Of a DNA stretch of 64,000 bases, positions 48,173 to 56,703 are shown piece after piece. The stretch is taken from contig NZ_BNAW01000026.1 in NCBI RefSeq assembly GCF_014654205.1, positions 57,408 through 121,407 on the forward strand. Reading direction: 5' to 3'. The notes below the pieces were generated by a model. That model did no database searches and was not told where the DNA came from. It saw only the letters and a list, made by a program, of their open reading frames with translations. Origin of the DNA: Amycolatopsis bullii. Its GTDB lineage: Bacteria; Actinomycetota; Actinomycetes; Mycobacteriales; Pseudonocardiaceae. The translations under genes were made by a program, and so were the position numbers. Position 1 is the first letter of the stretch, and every line of letters begins with the position of its first letter.

Positions 48173-50158
48173 ATGAACTTGCGGCGTTTGCTCACCGTCC
48201 TTTGTGTACCGATTGTCGCGACCGGCGTGGCGGCGGCCCCGGCGGAAGCCGCCACTGCCGTCACGGTGAAACCGGACCCGACCTACCGGCAGCAGCCCTT
48301 CGACGGCTGGGGTGCCAGCCTGGCCTGGATGGCCGAGGCGACCGGCGGCTACCCGGACGCCGTCCGGAACAAGCTGGCGGACCTGGTCTTCGGGCCCGAC
48401 GGGCTGAACCTGAACATCGCCCGGTTCAACGTCGGCGGCGGCAACGCCCCCGACGTCCCGTCGTACCTGCGCGCGGGGGCCGCGGTCCCGGGCTGGTGGA
48501 AGGCGCCGGCCGGCACCACCCGCGCCGACAAGGACTGGTGGACGCCGGGCGACCCGGCCGAGTTCGACCCGAAGGCCGACCCGAACCAGCGCTGGTGGGT
48601 CGACAAGATCAAGAAGCAGGTCACGAAGTGGGAGGCGTTCAGCAACTCGCCGCCGTACTTCCAGACCGTGTCCGGGTACGTCTCGGGCGGCTTCAACGCC
48701 ACCGACGAGCAGCTGCGCTCCGACAAGATCGGCGACTTCACCGCGTATATGACGCAGGTGGTGCGGACGCTCGAGAAGGCGCACGGCATCAAGTTCGCCT
48801 CGGTGAACCCGCTGAACGAGCCGAACACGAACTACTGGAAGACCACGCTCGGGGCCGACGGCAACCCGACCGGCGGGCGGCAGGAAGGCGCGCACATCGG
48901 CCCGTCGGTCCAGTCGCAGCTGATCCCGGCGATGGCCTCGGCCCTGAAGGCGGCCGGTTCGCGGGCGATCGTCTCCGCGCCCGACGAGACCAACCCGGAC
49001 ATCTTCGCCGCGGACTGGGCCGGCTGGTCGGCCGACGCCCGGGCGGCGGCGGGCCGGCTCAACGTGCACACCTACGGCACCGGCAACCGCCCGGTCCCGC
49101 GCGACCTGGCCAAGGGCGCGGGCAAGCCGCTGTGGATGAGCGAGGTCGGCGGCAGCTGGCTGGACCGCCAGGACTTCACCGACATGGACCCGGGCCTCGG
49201 CATGGCCAAGCAGATCACCGACGACCTGCGGCTCCTGGAACCGAGCGCGTGGGTCAGCTGGCAGCCGATCGAGGACTACAACAACATGAAGCCGGGCGGC
49301 GAGTCCGCGGCCGGGATGAACTGGGGCGAGATCCAGGTCCCGTTCGACTGCCCGAAGAACGCCACGCTGCAGACCTGCCAGATCAGGACGAACACGAAGT
49401 TCAACACGATGCGCAACTTCACCCACTACATCCGGCCGGGTGACCGGCTGATCGGGGTGAACGACACCGCGTCGACGGTCGCGATGCGCGGCGAGGACCT
49501 GGCGACGGTCGTGCACACCAACGCGGGCACCGACGACCAGGACGTCACGCTGGACCTGTCGGGCTTCCGGAACGTCCGGCCGGGCGCGTCGGTGACGCCG
49601 GTCGTCACCGACGTCACCGGGGCGCTGAAGCGGGGCAAGCCGGTGAAGGTGACGTCTTCGCACGCCACGCTCCGGGTGCCGGCGCGCTCGGTGACGAGCT
49701 TCCTGGTCAACGGCGTCTCCTCGACGGCGGCCGGCACGGGCATCGGCTCGGGCAAGCCGGTCACGTTCACCGGCGTCCAGAGCGGCAAGTCGCTGGCGGC
49801 GGAGAACGGCTCGCTGGTGCAGCGCACGACGGACGCGTCGGCGCCGTCGCAGCGCTGGACGCTCACCGACCGCACGGGCCGCTACGGCAACCGCGATCGG
49901 TTCACCATCACCAACGCGGGCACGGGTCAGGTGCTCAGCACGTCCGGCGGCGCGGTGACGCTGGCCGCGGCGGGCGCGTGCGACCCGGCGTCGGAGTGGA
50001 CGCTGTCCACGACCGGGGACGGCACGTGGACGTTCGTCAACGCGGCGAGCGGGCAGCTGCTCGACGTCACGAGCGAGTCCCGTGAGGACGGCGCCCGGAT
50101 CGGCCTGTACAAGCCGACCAACGGGCCCAACCAGCGCTGGCAGGCCATCCCCCGCTGA
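48173..50158 (+). CDS. Secreted GH30-family beta-1,6-galactanase-like enzyme with ricin B lectin domain
   Basis: 661 residues. A Sec signal (LRRLLTVLCVPIVATGVAAAPAEA) precedes a GH30-type barrel: QQPFDGWGASLAWMAEATGGYPDAVRNKLADLVFGPDGLNLNIARFNVGGGNAPDVPSYLR. The acid/base Glu is in VNPLNEPNTNYWK and the nucleophile in PLWMSEVGGSWLD. A beta-sandwich (RLIGVNDTASTVAMRGEDLATVVHTNAG) follows. From about residue 520 there is a ricin-type beta-trefoil (CBM13-like) with QRWTLTD and NQRWQAIPR repeats. This plan matches the Streptomyces endo-beta-1,6-galactanase type (GH30_5 plus CBM13). It should cut galactan side chains outside the cell and feed the importer encoded upstream. Confidence 0.9.
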   Translation: MNLRRLLTVLCVPIVATGVAAAPAEAATAVTVKPDPTYRQQPFDGWGASLAWMAEATGGYPDAVRNKLADLVFGPDGLNLNIARFNVGGGNAPDVPSYLRAGAAVPGWWKAPAGTTRADKDWWTPGDPAEFDPKADPNQRWWVDKIKKQVTKWEAFSNSPPYFQTVSGYVSGGFNATDEQLRSDKIGDFTAYMTQVVRTLEKAHGIKFASVNPLNEPNTNYWKTTLGADGNPTGGRQEGAHIGPSVQSQLIPAMASALKAAGSRAIVSAPDETNPDIFAADWAGWSADARAAAGRLNVHTYGTGNRPVPRDLAKGAGKPLWMSEVGGSWLDRQDFTDMDPGLGMAKQITDDLRLLEPSAWVSWQPIEDYNNMKPGGESAAGMNWGEIQVPFDCPKNATLQTCQIRTNTKFNTMRNFTHYIRPGDRLIGVNDTASTVAMRGEDLATVVHTNAGTDDQDVTLDLSGFRNVRPGASVTPVVTDVTGALKRGKPVKVTSSHATLRVPARSVTSFLVNGVSSTAAGTGIGSGKPVTFTGVQSGKSLAAENGSLVQRTTDASAPSQRWTLTDRTGRYGNRDRFTITNAGTGQVLSTSGGAVTLAAAGACDPASEWTLSTTGDGTWTFVNAASGQLLDVTSESREDGARIGLYKPTNGPNQRWQAIPR

Positions 50159-50161
50159 CCC

Positions 50162-50222
50162 CGAGCGCCCCAAGGCGGCCTTGGTTGCGTCTGACGCACC
50201 GAAGGCCACATTGGGGCGCTTT
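50162..50222. repeat. Second copy of the CCTTGGTTGCGTCTGACGCA interspersed repeat
   Basis: A block of about 60 bases begins GAGCGCCCCAAGGCGGCC and contains TTGGTTGCGTCTGACGCACC, then AAGGCCACATTGGGGCGCT. Its first 40 or so bases match the reverse complement of 12820-12864. It ends three bases before the DUF3140 stop codon and may act as a transcription terminator between convergent genes, since the outer AGCGCCCCAA and TTGGGGCGCT arms are complementary. Confidence 0.8.
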
Positions 50223-50224
50223 GG

Positions 50225-50560
50225 TCAGGCCGGTTTGAGCGGGTCGTGGCCGAGCGACATCAGGCGGTGGCGCCAGTGGGCCTCGCCCGCCGTCGGCTCC
50301 AGGTCGTCGCGGCGCTCCGAGAGCACCCGGTCGACCACCTTCCGCATCACGTCGGCGTCGTGGTCGTCCACGTCGGACCGCCGTTTGCGCAGGACGGCCA
50401 GGACCTGGTGCCCGGTCAACGGGCCTGCTTCGTCGGGGAGCGGCTCGGTCTCCGGGCCCGCGTCGCGGGTGCGCAGCCAGTCCTCCAGCTCGCGCGAGGT
50501 CATGTTCACCACCCGGTGGAACTCCGCCCACAACTCGTCGTCAACAGCCGGATTGTCCAT
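50225..50560 (-). CDS. DUF3140 domain protein
   Basis: 111 residues. The family pattern is clear: LWAEFHRVVNMTSRELEDWLRTRDAG, then GHQVLAVLRKRRSDVDDHDADVMRKVVDRVLSERRDD, then AHWRHRLMSLGHDPLKP at the C-terminus. DUF3140 proteins are small, soluble and widespread in actinobacteria. They are often near DUF2945 or hypothetical stress proteins, and no function is established. It is convergent with the GH30 gene across the interspersed repeat. Confidence 0.9.
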   Translation of the reverse strand: MDNPAVDDELWAEFHRVVNMTSRELEDWLRTRDAGPETEPLPDEAGPLTGHQVLAVLRKRRSDVDDHDADVMRKVVDRVLSERRDDLEPTAGEAHWRHRLMSLGHDPLKPA

Positions 50561-50714
50561 CTTCGGCGGCTACCCGGCGCGGCCTCCGCCAAACCGGGCT
50601 CCCCCGGCCGGTAGAATTCGTTCGGACCCGTTGAAACGCCAGCGGTGGTCTCTGTTGACGCTGCTGGCGAGCTCGATCCCGTGCTCGCCGCTTGACGCAT
50701 GGGAGGGGTGGGCC

Positions 50715-51461
50715 TTGCCGACCACTGGCGACGGCATGGCGGAGCGGGTCGACGAGCTGAACGCCGTGCTGGCCGATCTTGTCGGGGTCCTCGAATCGAT
50801 GTCCGACACGCCGGGCCTGCTCGACGCGGTCTGCGGCGAGGCGGTCCGGGTCGTGCCGGACGCGGACCTGGCCAGCATCATGGTCGTCCGCGACGGAGTG
50901 ACGCAGACCGCGGCGTTCACCGACGTGCGAGCCCGGCGCATCGACGACGTCCAATACGCGGCAGGCGACGGTCCGGGCCTGCTCGCGGCGCTGACCGGTG
51001 AGGTCGTGCGGGTGGCGGTCGCCGAAACGGGTGACCAGTGGCCCGAATTCGTGGCCGCGGCCAAGGAACTCGGCGTGGGCAGCTACCTGGCGGTGCCGCT
51101 GCGGGTGGACGACACGCTGGTGGGCGCGATCACTCTGTTCGGCTTCGAGACCCACGGCTACCACGAGTTCGACACGAAGGTGTTGCGGCTGTTCACGTTG
51201 TGCGTGGAGACGGTGCTGCGGTTGACCCGCCGGTACCGCGAGGCGCGAAGACTCGCGGACGAGCTGCGCAACGCGATGGAGACGCGCGCGGTGATCGAGC
51301 AGGCCAAGGGCATGCTGATGCTGATCCACCGGGTCACCGAGGACGCGGCGATGCACCGGCTGATCGTGGAGTCCCAGCACACGAACATCAAGCTGCGGGA
51401 CGTGGCGGCCCGGTTCACGAAGCGGATGAGCTCGGCGGACGGAGGCCCGGCCCGGCACTGA
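50715..51461 (+). CDS. GAF-ANTAR domain RNA-binding antiterminator
   Basis: About 248 residues from a TTG with GGGAGGGG six bases upstream; an ATG at 50736 is the alternative. The GAF domain (about 20-160) contains DADLASIMVVRDGVTQTAAFTDVRARRIDDVQYAAGDGPGLLAALTGEVVRVA. The ANTAR domain (about 175-235) is ELRNAMETRAVIEQAKGMLMLIHRVTEDAAMHRLIVESQHTNIKLRDVAARF, with the AKGMLM motif. ANTAR proteins bind paired hairpins in nascent RNA to stop terminators forming. The GAF part would sense a small ligand. The target RNAs are unknown. Confidence 0.93.
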   Translation: MPTTGDGMAERVDELNAVLADLVGVLESMSDTPGLLDAVCGEAVRVVPDADLASIMVVRDGVTQTAAFTDVRARRIDDVQYAAGDGPGLLAALTGEVVRVAVAETGDQWPEFVAAAKELGVGSYLAVPLRVDDTLVGAITLFGFETHGYHEFDTKVLRLFTLCVETVLRLTRRYREARRLADELRNAMETRAVIEQAKGMLMLIHRVTEDAAMHRLIVESQHTNIKLRDVAARFTKRMSSADGGPARH

Positions 51462-52158
51462 ACAACGTCCCGAGACCGTCCTGCGCCGGCGCGCCGCCGA
51501 GGGCGTCCCACACGGTGACCGCGGTCGCCGTGAGCACGGGTTTCCCCATCCGTTCGTCCAGTTCGGCGAGCAGCGGCGTGGTGTGCAGGGCGGTCTCGGG
51601 GACGAGCACTGCCTCGGCGTCCGGGTGGTCGGCCGCCACGGCGAGCTCGGTGATCCGGCGTCCGTCCCAGCCGGCGAGCGCGCGATCGGAGCCCGCGTCG
51701 GCCGAGACGGCGTGCACCGTGGTCACGCCGGCCTCGGCGAGGAAGTCGGCGAAGGCGCCGGTCAGGTCCGGGCGGTAGACGGAAGCGAGCGTGACGCGGG
51801 CGATGCCCAGCCGGCCGAGGGCGGCGAGGTAGGCCAGCGACGTGCTGCTAGCGGGGACGCCGAGGTGGCCGGTGAGCGCCCGCGCCTGGTCGCGGGCGCC
51901 GTCGAGGCCGTGGGTGAAACTGCAGCTGGAACACGCCCAGCTCACGACGTCCGGAACGGCCGGGAAGGTGTCGGCGGCGGCGATGAGGCGTTCGGGTGTC
52001 CCGAGCACCCGCACCGCGGCGGCCGCGTCGAGCCCGGCGCCCGGATCCCCTTCGACATAGGCGAAATCGAGGCCGGGGGCGGGATCGAGCCGACGGCACA
52101 GGGCGGCGAAGTCGTCCTCGCCGCAGTCCCGGGTCGGGTACAGCAAGCCGATGTCCAT
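51415..52158 (-). CDS. Maleate cis-trans isomerase/arylmalonate decarboxylase-like protein
   Basis: 247 residues of the Asp/Glu racemase superfamily: MDIGLLYPTRDCGEDDFAALCRRL, TPERLIAAADTFPAVPDVVSWACSSCSFTHGLDGARDQARAL, then HLGVPASSTSLAYLAALGRLGIARVTLASVYRPDLTGAFADFLAEAGV and EAVLVPETALHTTPLLAELDERMGKPVLTATAVTVWDALGG. The CSSCSF segment supplies candidate catalytic Cys residues. The substrate is uncertain. Its last 47 bases overlap the end of the convergent ANTAR gene, an unusually long 3' overlap. Confidence 0.82.
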   Translation of the reverse strand: MDIGLLYPTRDCGEDDFAALCRRLDPAPGLDFAYVEGDPGAGLDAAAAVRVLGTPERLIAAADTFPAVPDVVSWACSSCSFTHGLDGARDQARALTGHLGVPASSTSLAYLAALGRLGIARVTLASVYRPDLTGAFADFLAEAGVTTVHAVSADAGSDRALAGWDGRRITELAVAADHPDAEAVLVPETALHTTPLLAELDERMGKPVLTATAVTVWDALGGAPAQDGLGTLFSAGPGLRPPSSSAS

Positions 52159-52224
52159 GGTCTGCGGTTACCCGGATTTCGCCGCCACACCCCGTTCTGG
52201 TACAGCGCGTCCACGAAGGACTGC

Positions 52225-52258
52225 GGTCCGCGAGCGCCGGGGGAAGCGCTCGCGGACC
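52225..52258 (-). terminator. Strong hairpin after tannase-family gene
   Basis: GGTCCGCGAGCGC (52225-52237) and GCGCTCGCGGACC (52246-52258) form a perfect 13-bp stem with an eight-base loop, just past the stop codon of the minus-strand tannase/feruloyl-esterase gene. A clear terminator-type structure. Confidence 0.85.
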
Positions 52259-52263
52259 GGAGA

Positions 52264-53781
52264 TCAGCGGCAGCGGTAGCTCGACGCCGTGGCCGGGTCA
52301 CCGCCGGTGTAGCGCGAAACCCGCGGGTACGGGCACAGGTTGCGCGTCTTGCCGTCCGCGGAGGCCGCCGCCAGTGTGGCCGGCGCCTTGCCGTGCTCGA
52401 CCCAGTCGACCAGCGCACCCAGCGCGTTCGTCGGCTCCGGGCCGCCACCGCCGAAGCAGTGCTCGACACCCGGTGCGAGGAACAACCGGTAGAAGTCGTT
52501 CACCCGCTGCGGGCCGCCCATCGTCCGCTCGACCCGGGTGCGGTAGGACAGCGTGCCGCCCGGCGGGATCAGCTGGTCGTTCGCGCCGACGAAGGTGATC
52601 AGCTTGCCGCCGGCGCGGCGGAACGCCGACAGGTCGGGGTCGGACGTGCCGATGACGTCGTCGTACTCACGCACCGACTGGCGGAACAGGGCCGCGAACT
52701 GCGCGTACGTGAGCTTCGAAGTGTCGAAGCCGGCCTGCTTCTCCAGGAACGACTGCACCCACTTGACGGCCACCGGGAAGCCGGGCGCGGTCAGCGTGCC
52801 GTCGGGACCGGGCTGGGTGCCGGCCAGCCACGTGAAGTCCGCGCCCTTCGGCAGCCCCGCCCACAGCCGGCGGCCGCGCTCGTCGGTCGGGCCGGTCCAG
52901 ATCTTGCGGACGACCTCGGCGTCCGCGGCCGTGACGGTGACCTCGCGGCCGTCGCAGACCAGCTTCGTCCCGACGAGGCTGCGCGGGTCGTAACTGCACT
53001 CGTCCGGCCGGTCGACGATGCCGTTCGTCACGCCGTCGCGCGCGTCGCACGCCTGGACCGCGGCCGTGCGGAACGCCGAAAGCACGCACGGGCTGGGAAA
53101 GTCGTGACTCTGGTTCAGGACGACCTGCGGCCAGAGGGTGGCGACCGCGAACTGCGTCCAGTCGACGGCGGGGGCGTTGGCCAGGATGCCGTCGAAGTCC
53201 CCGGGGTGGTTCTGGGCTTCGGAGTAGCCTTGGCGGCCGCCGGTCGAGCAGCCGGTCCAGTAGGAGTACGAGATCGGGCGCTGGTAGTACCGCTGCGTGA
53301 CGGCCTTGCCGAGCACGGCTTCTTCGTGCACCGATCGGGTGGCGAAGTTGGTCAGGAGCGTCTGGTCGACGTGGCCGTCTTTCAGCGCCCAGGACGTGTC
53401 GAGGCCGTCGAGGGAGACGCCCGCGTCGGTGGTGACGGCGGCGTAGCCGTCCTTCACCGCCTGCGGGAGCCCGTCGAAGTTGCCGGCGGCGTACGCACTG
53501 CCGCCGAGGGCCTGGAGCCGGCCGTTCCAGCCGGTGTACGGCAGGGCCACGGCGACCTTGACGTGGTCCGCGCCGGTGTGGGTGAGCGTGACGGTGATCA
53601 GGCAGTACGACGCCTGGGGTGCGGCCTGCACGGATTCGATCGTGGTGCCCGGCGGCGTGGGCACCGCGACGGCGGCGCACGAAGTCGTGGTTGCTGCCGA
53701 AGCGGCCGGCTGCGTGACGGTGGTCAGCAGGAGCGGCACGGCGGCAGCGAAAAGGAGGCTTCTCATCGGGTGTCTCGGCAT
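52264..53781 (-). CDS. Secreted tannase/feruloyl esterase family hydrolase
   Basis: 505 residues from an ATG with GGAGAG upstream. The open frame continues far beyond, but that part lies opposite the LuxR gene and is rejected. The signal is MRSLLFAAAVPLLLTTVTQPAASA. The family core is ALPYTGWNGRLQALGGSAYAAGNFDGLPQAVKDGYAAVTTDAGVSLDGLDTSWAL. The catalytic Ser is in SYWTGCSTGGRQGYSEAQNHPGDFDGILANAPAVDW, and the His is in VEHCFGGGGPEPTNALGALVDWVEHGKAP, with cysteines flanking Ser and His as in this family. It should hydrolyse feruloyl- or galloyl-type esters of plant material outside the cell. Confidence 0.93.
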   Translation of the reverse strand: MPRHPMRSLLFAAAVPLLLTTVTQPAASAATTTSCAAVAVPTPPGTTIESVQAAPQASYCLITVTLTHTGADHVKVAVALPYTGWNGRLQALGGSAYAAGNFDGLPQAVKDGYAAVTTDAGVSLDGLDTSWALKDGHVDQTLLTNFATRSVHEEAVLGKAVTQRYYQRPISYSYWTGCSTGGRQGYSEAQNHPGDFDGILANAPAVDWTQFAVATLWPQVVLNQSHDFPSPCVLSAFRTAAVQACDARDGVTNGIVDRPDECSYDPRSLVGTKLVCDGREVTVTAADAEVVRKIWTGPTDERGRRLWAGLPKGADFTWLAGTQPGPDGTLTAPGFPVAVKWVQSFLEKQAGFDTSKLTYAQFAALFRQSVREYDDVIGTSDPDLSAFRRAGGKLITFVGANDQLIPPGGTLSYRTRVERTMGGPQRVNDFYRLFLAPGVEHCFGGGGPEPTNALGALVDWVEHGKAPATLAAASADGKTRNLCPYPRVSRYTGGDPATASSYRCR

Positions 53782-53916
53782 GGGTCTCTCCGGTCGCTGG
53801 TCATTGCGGGGGAACGGTAGGGGCGCGGCCGCGGGCCCGGCGCCCGTCGGATGACGCTGCCGGCGTACGTCACTCGGCCGTGAGCTGCGGAAACAGTGTT
53901 GGGTAAGGTCGTTTCC

Positions 53917-56610
53917 ATGGCGCTGTGCGGGCGGGACACCGAGCTGAAGGAGCTGGGCGAGCTCGTCGACGGCCCGGAGGACCGCAGCGGTGTCCTGATC
54001 CGCGGCGAAGCGGGCATCGGGAAGTCCGCGCTGGTGGCGTCGACGGCCGCGGCGGCGTCGGTGGCGGGGCTGCGGGTGCTGCGCACGACCGGAGCCGAGG
54101 CGGAGCGGAACCTCGCCTACGCCGGGCTGCACCAGCTGCTGTACCCGGTCCGGGCCGGCGTGGCGGAGCTGCCCGAGCCCCAGCGCGACGCCCTGCAGAC
54201 GGCGTTGGGCCTGGCGGCCGGCGCGGAGCCGAGTGCGTACCTGGTCGGGCTGGCGGCGCTGACGTTGCTGGCCGAGGAGGCGGCGGTGAAGCCGCTGCTG
54301 TTGGTGGCGGAGGACGCGCACTGGCTGGACCGGGCGAGCGCGGACGCACTGGCGTTCGTGGCGCGGCGGATCGAGACCGAGCCGATCGTCCTGGTGGCGA
54401 CCCTGCGCGACGGGTTCGAGTCCCCGTTGGCCGACGCGGGCCTGGTACCGATGGCGCTGGACCGGCTGCCCCCGGACCCGGCGGCCTCGCTGCTGGATTC
54501 GGTCGCGCCGCGGCTGGCCCCCGCGGTCCGGACGCGGTTGCTCGCGGAGGCGGCGGGATTGCCGCTGGCGTTGACGGAACTGCCCTTGGCGGTGACGTCG
54601 CTGGACGGGCTGGATCCGGTGTTGCCACTGACGGAGCGGCTCGAGCGCACGTTCACGGCCCGGGTGGCGGCACTGCCGGAGGTGACGCGCACGGCGTTGC
54701 TGGTGGCGGCGCTGAACGAGACGACATCGTTGACAGAGACCCTGGACGCGACAGGTGTCCTGCTGGACATCTCCGCCGATCCCGAAATCCTCGCGCCCGC
54801 CGTCGAAGCGCGGCTGATCGAGCTGTCCGCCGGGGCCGTGGCCTTCCGGCACCCCCTCATGCGGTCCGCCATCCCCGCCTCGGCCACCCCGCTCGACCGC
54901 CGGAACGCGCACCTCGCCCTCGGCGGGGTCCTCCGCGACCAGCCCGATCGGCGCGCCTGGCACCGGGCCGCCGCCACCGCCGGACCCGATGAGACCGTCG
55001 CCGCCGAACTGGAACGGACCGCCGAACGCGCCCGGTTCCGCGGTGGGGCCGCCGCCGCCATCGCCGCCCTCGAACAGGCCGCGCGGCTCAGCGACCAGCC
55101 GGACCGCCGGGCCGATCGGCTGCTGCTGGCCGCCGAACTGGCCGTCGAGTCCGGCCGGCGGGAGACCGCCGAACGCCTGGTCCACGCGGCCGGCCCCGCC
55201 GATCCCCGCCGCCGGGCCACCGCCGGCCGGTTGCTCAGCGAGTTCGAAGACGGCGTCCGCGAAGACCCGGCCCGCGTCGCCGAACTGGCCCGGACCGCCG
55301 CCTCCGTCGCGGACGACGGGCACCCCGACGCCGCCATGCGGATCCTCTGGAGCGCCGCCATGCGCTGCTTCTGGACCGAGCCCGGCCCGGAAGCGCGGCG
55401 AGACCTCCTGGACGTCGCCGATCGGCTGCCCATCCCGAACCACGACCCGCGGATCGTGGCCGTCACCGCCTACGTCGCGCCTTTCGAACGCGGCGAAGCC
55501 GTCCTGGCCCACCTGCGCGAGCTGGTCGCCAGGACCGGCGCCGATCCCGAGGTCGACCGGTACCTGGGCAGCGCCGCGCTGCAGGTCGGCGCCTTCGACC
55601 TCGCCGCCCGGTTCTCCGCCGCCGCGGCCCCCGGGCTGCGGGCCCAGGGCCGGCTCGGGCTGCTGCCGCGGGCGCTGGCCGTCCAGGCGTGGAGCCGCGT
55701 CCGGCTTGGTGACCTCGCGGGAGCCGTGCCCGCCGCGGCGGAGGCGGCGCGGTTCGCCCGGGAGACCGGACAGCCGTTCATGGCCGGGCTGGCCACGGCC
55801 GTCCAGGCCGAAATCGCCGCCCTGCGCGGCGAGCACAAGCAAGCCAAGACCCTCGCCGACGAAGCCGAGCGCGCCGGGCTCGCGGCCGGTGCCCGGCCCG
55901 TCCTGGCCACCGTGCAGCTCACCCGCGGGCTGACCAACCTGGGCGAAGGCCGGTTCGAGGACGCCTTCGCCGACCTGCGCCGGCTGCTCGATCCGGCCGA
56001 CCCCGCCTACCAGCTGGCGTTGCGCGCGTACTGCGTCGCGGAGCTCACCGAGGCCGCGGTCCGGGCCGGGCGGACCGGCGAGCTGCGGGATGTCGTGGCC
56101 GAACTCGAGTGCCTGGACACGCCGTCACCCGCGTTGCACATCGGCCTCCGGTACGCGCGGGCCGTGCTCGACCCCGGCGACGAACGGTTCGCCGAAGCCC
56201 TCGATGCCGACCTCGCCGGCTGGCCCGCCGAACGCGGCCGCGTCCACCTGGCCTTCGGCGAGTGGCTGCGGCGGCAGCGGCGGGTCGTCGAATCGCGGAC
56301 GCACCTGCGCACCGCCCGCAAGACGTTCGACGCGCTCGGCATGGCCGCCTGGGCCGACCGGGCCCGCCGCGAGCTGCGCAGCGCGGGCGAGTCGAGCCCG
56401 AACCGCGGCCCGGACGCCCGGGACAAGCTGACCCCGCACGAGCTGAGCATCGCCCAGCTCGCCGCGGAAGGGCTGACGAACCGGGAGATCGGGCAGCGGC
56501 TGTACCTTTCGCACCGCACCGTCGGCACCCACCTGCACCGGATCTTCCCCAAGCTGGGCGTGAGCTCCCGCGCCGACCTCGCCGGGATGCTGAAGACCCT
56601 CGAAGGATGA
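53917..56610 (+). CDS. Large LuxR-family ATPase regulator (LAL)
   Basis: 897 residues. The N-terminal AAA ATPase opens CGRDTELKELGELVDGPEDRSGVLIRGEAGIGKSALVAS (Walker A GEAGIGKS), with Walker B in LLLVAEDAHWLDRASADALAFVARRI. A long helical repeat region follows. The C-terminal LuxR HTH is LTPHELSIAQLAAEGLTNREIGQRLYLSHRTVGTHLHRIFPKLGVSSRADLAGML. These large ATP-binding LuxR regulators are common in actinobacteria and act on local or secondary-metabolite genes. It is divergent from the tannase-family gene, 135 bases away, so control of that secreted esterase is plausible. Confidence 0.93.
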   Translation: MALCGRDTELKELGELVDGPEDRSGVLIRGEAGIGKSALVASTAAAASVAGLRVLRTTGAEAERNLAYAGLHQLLYPVRAGVAELPEPQRDALQTALGLAAGAEPSAYLVGLAALTLLAEEAAVKPLLLVAEDAHWLDRASADALAFVARRIETEPIVLVATLRDGFESPLADAGLVPMALDRLPPDPAASLLDSVAPRLAPAVRTRLLAEAAGLPLALTELPLAVTSLDGLDPVLPLTERLERTFTARVAALPEVTRTALLVAALNETTSLTETLDATGVLLDISADPEILAPAVEARLIELSAGAVAFRHPLMRSAIPASATPLDRRNAHLALGGVLRDQPDRRAWHRAAATAGPDETVAAELERTAERARFRGGAAAAIAALEQAARLSDQPDRRADRLLLAAELAVESGRRETAERLVHAAGPADPRRRATAGRLLSEFEDGVREDPARVAELARTAASVADDGHPDAAMRILWSAAMRCFWTEPGPEARRDLLDVADRLPIPNHDPRIVAVTAYVAPFERGEAVLAHLRELVARTGADPEVDRYLGSAALQVGAFDLAARFSAAAAPGLRAQGRLGLLPRALAVQAWSRVRLGDLAGAVPAAAEAARFARETGQPFMAGLATAVQAEIAALRGEHKQAKTLADEAERAGLAAGARPVLATVQLTRGLTNLGEGRFEDAFADLRRLLDPADPAYQLALRAYCVAELTEAAVRAGRTGELRDVVAELECLDTPSPALHIGLRYARAVLDPGDERFAEALDADLAGWPAERGRVHLAFGEWLRRQRRVVESRTHLRTARKTFDALGMAAWADRARRELRSAGESSPNRGPDARDKLTPHELSIAQLAAEGLTNREIGQRLYLSHRTVGTHLHRIFPKLGVSSRADLAGMLKTLEG

Positions 56611-56703
56611 CGTACACCGGCTGCGTCACCTGACGGGCGCGAGGGTCACCAACCCGCTCCTAACGTCGTGAAAGTCCCACGGTCTTTCGCACAGGAGCAG
56701 CAG

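Noticed and set aside
46322..50209. Antisense open frame of 1295 codons opposite GH35 and GH30
   Set aside because: It runs opposite clear glycoside hydrolases and its start lies in the interspersed repeat. Its composition is Arg/Ala/Gly/His low-complexity, typical of GC-rich antisense frames.
52264..55842. Extension of the tannase-family frame to 1192 codons
   Set aside because: The extra N-terminal part is antisense to the LuxR regulator and low-complexity. The ATG at 53781 has a Shine-Dalgarno and starts directly before a signal peptide.
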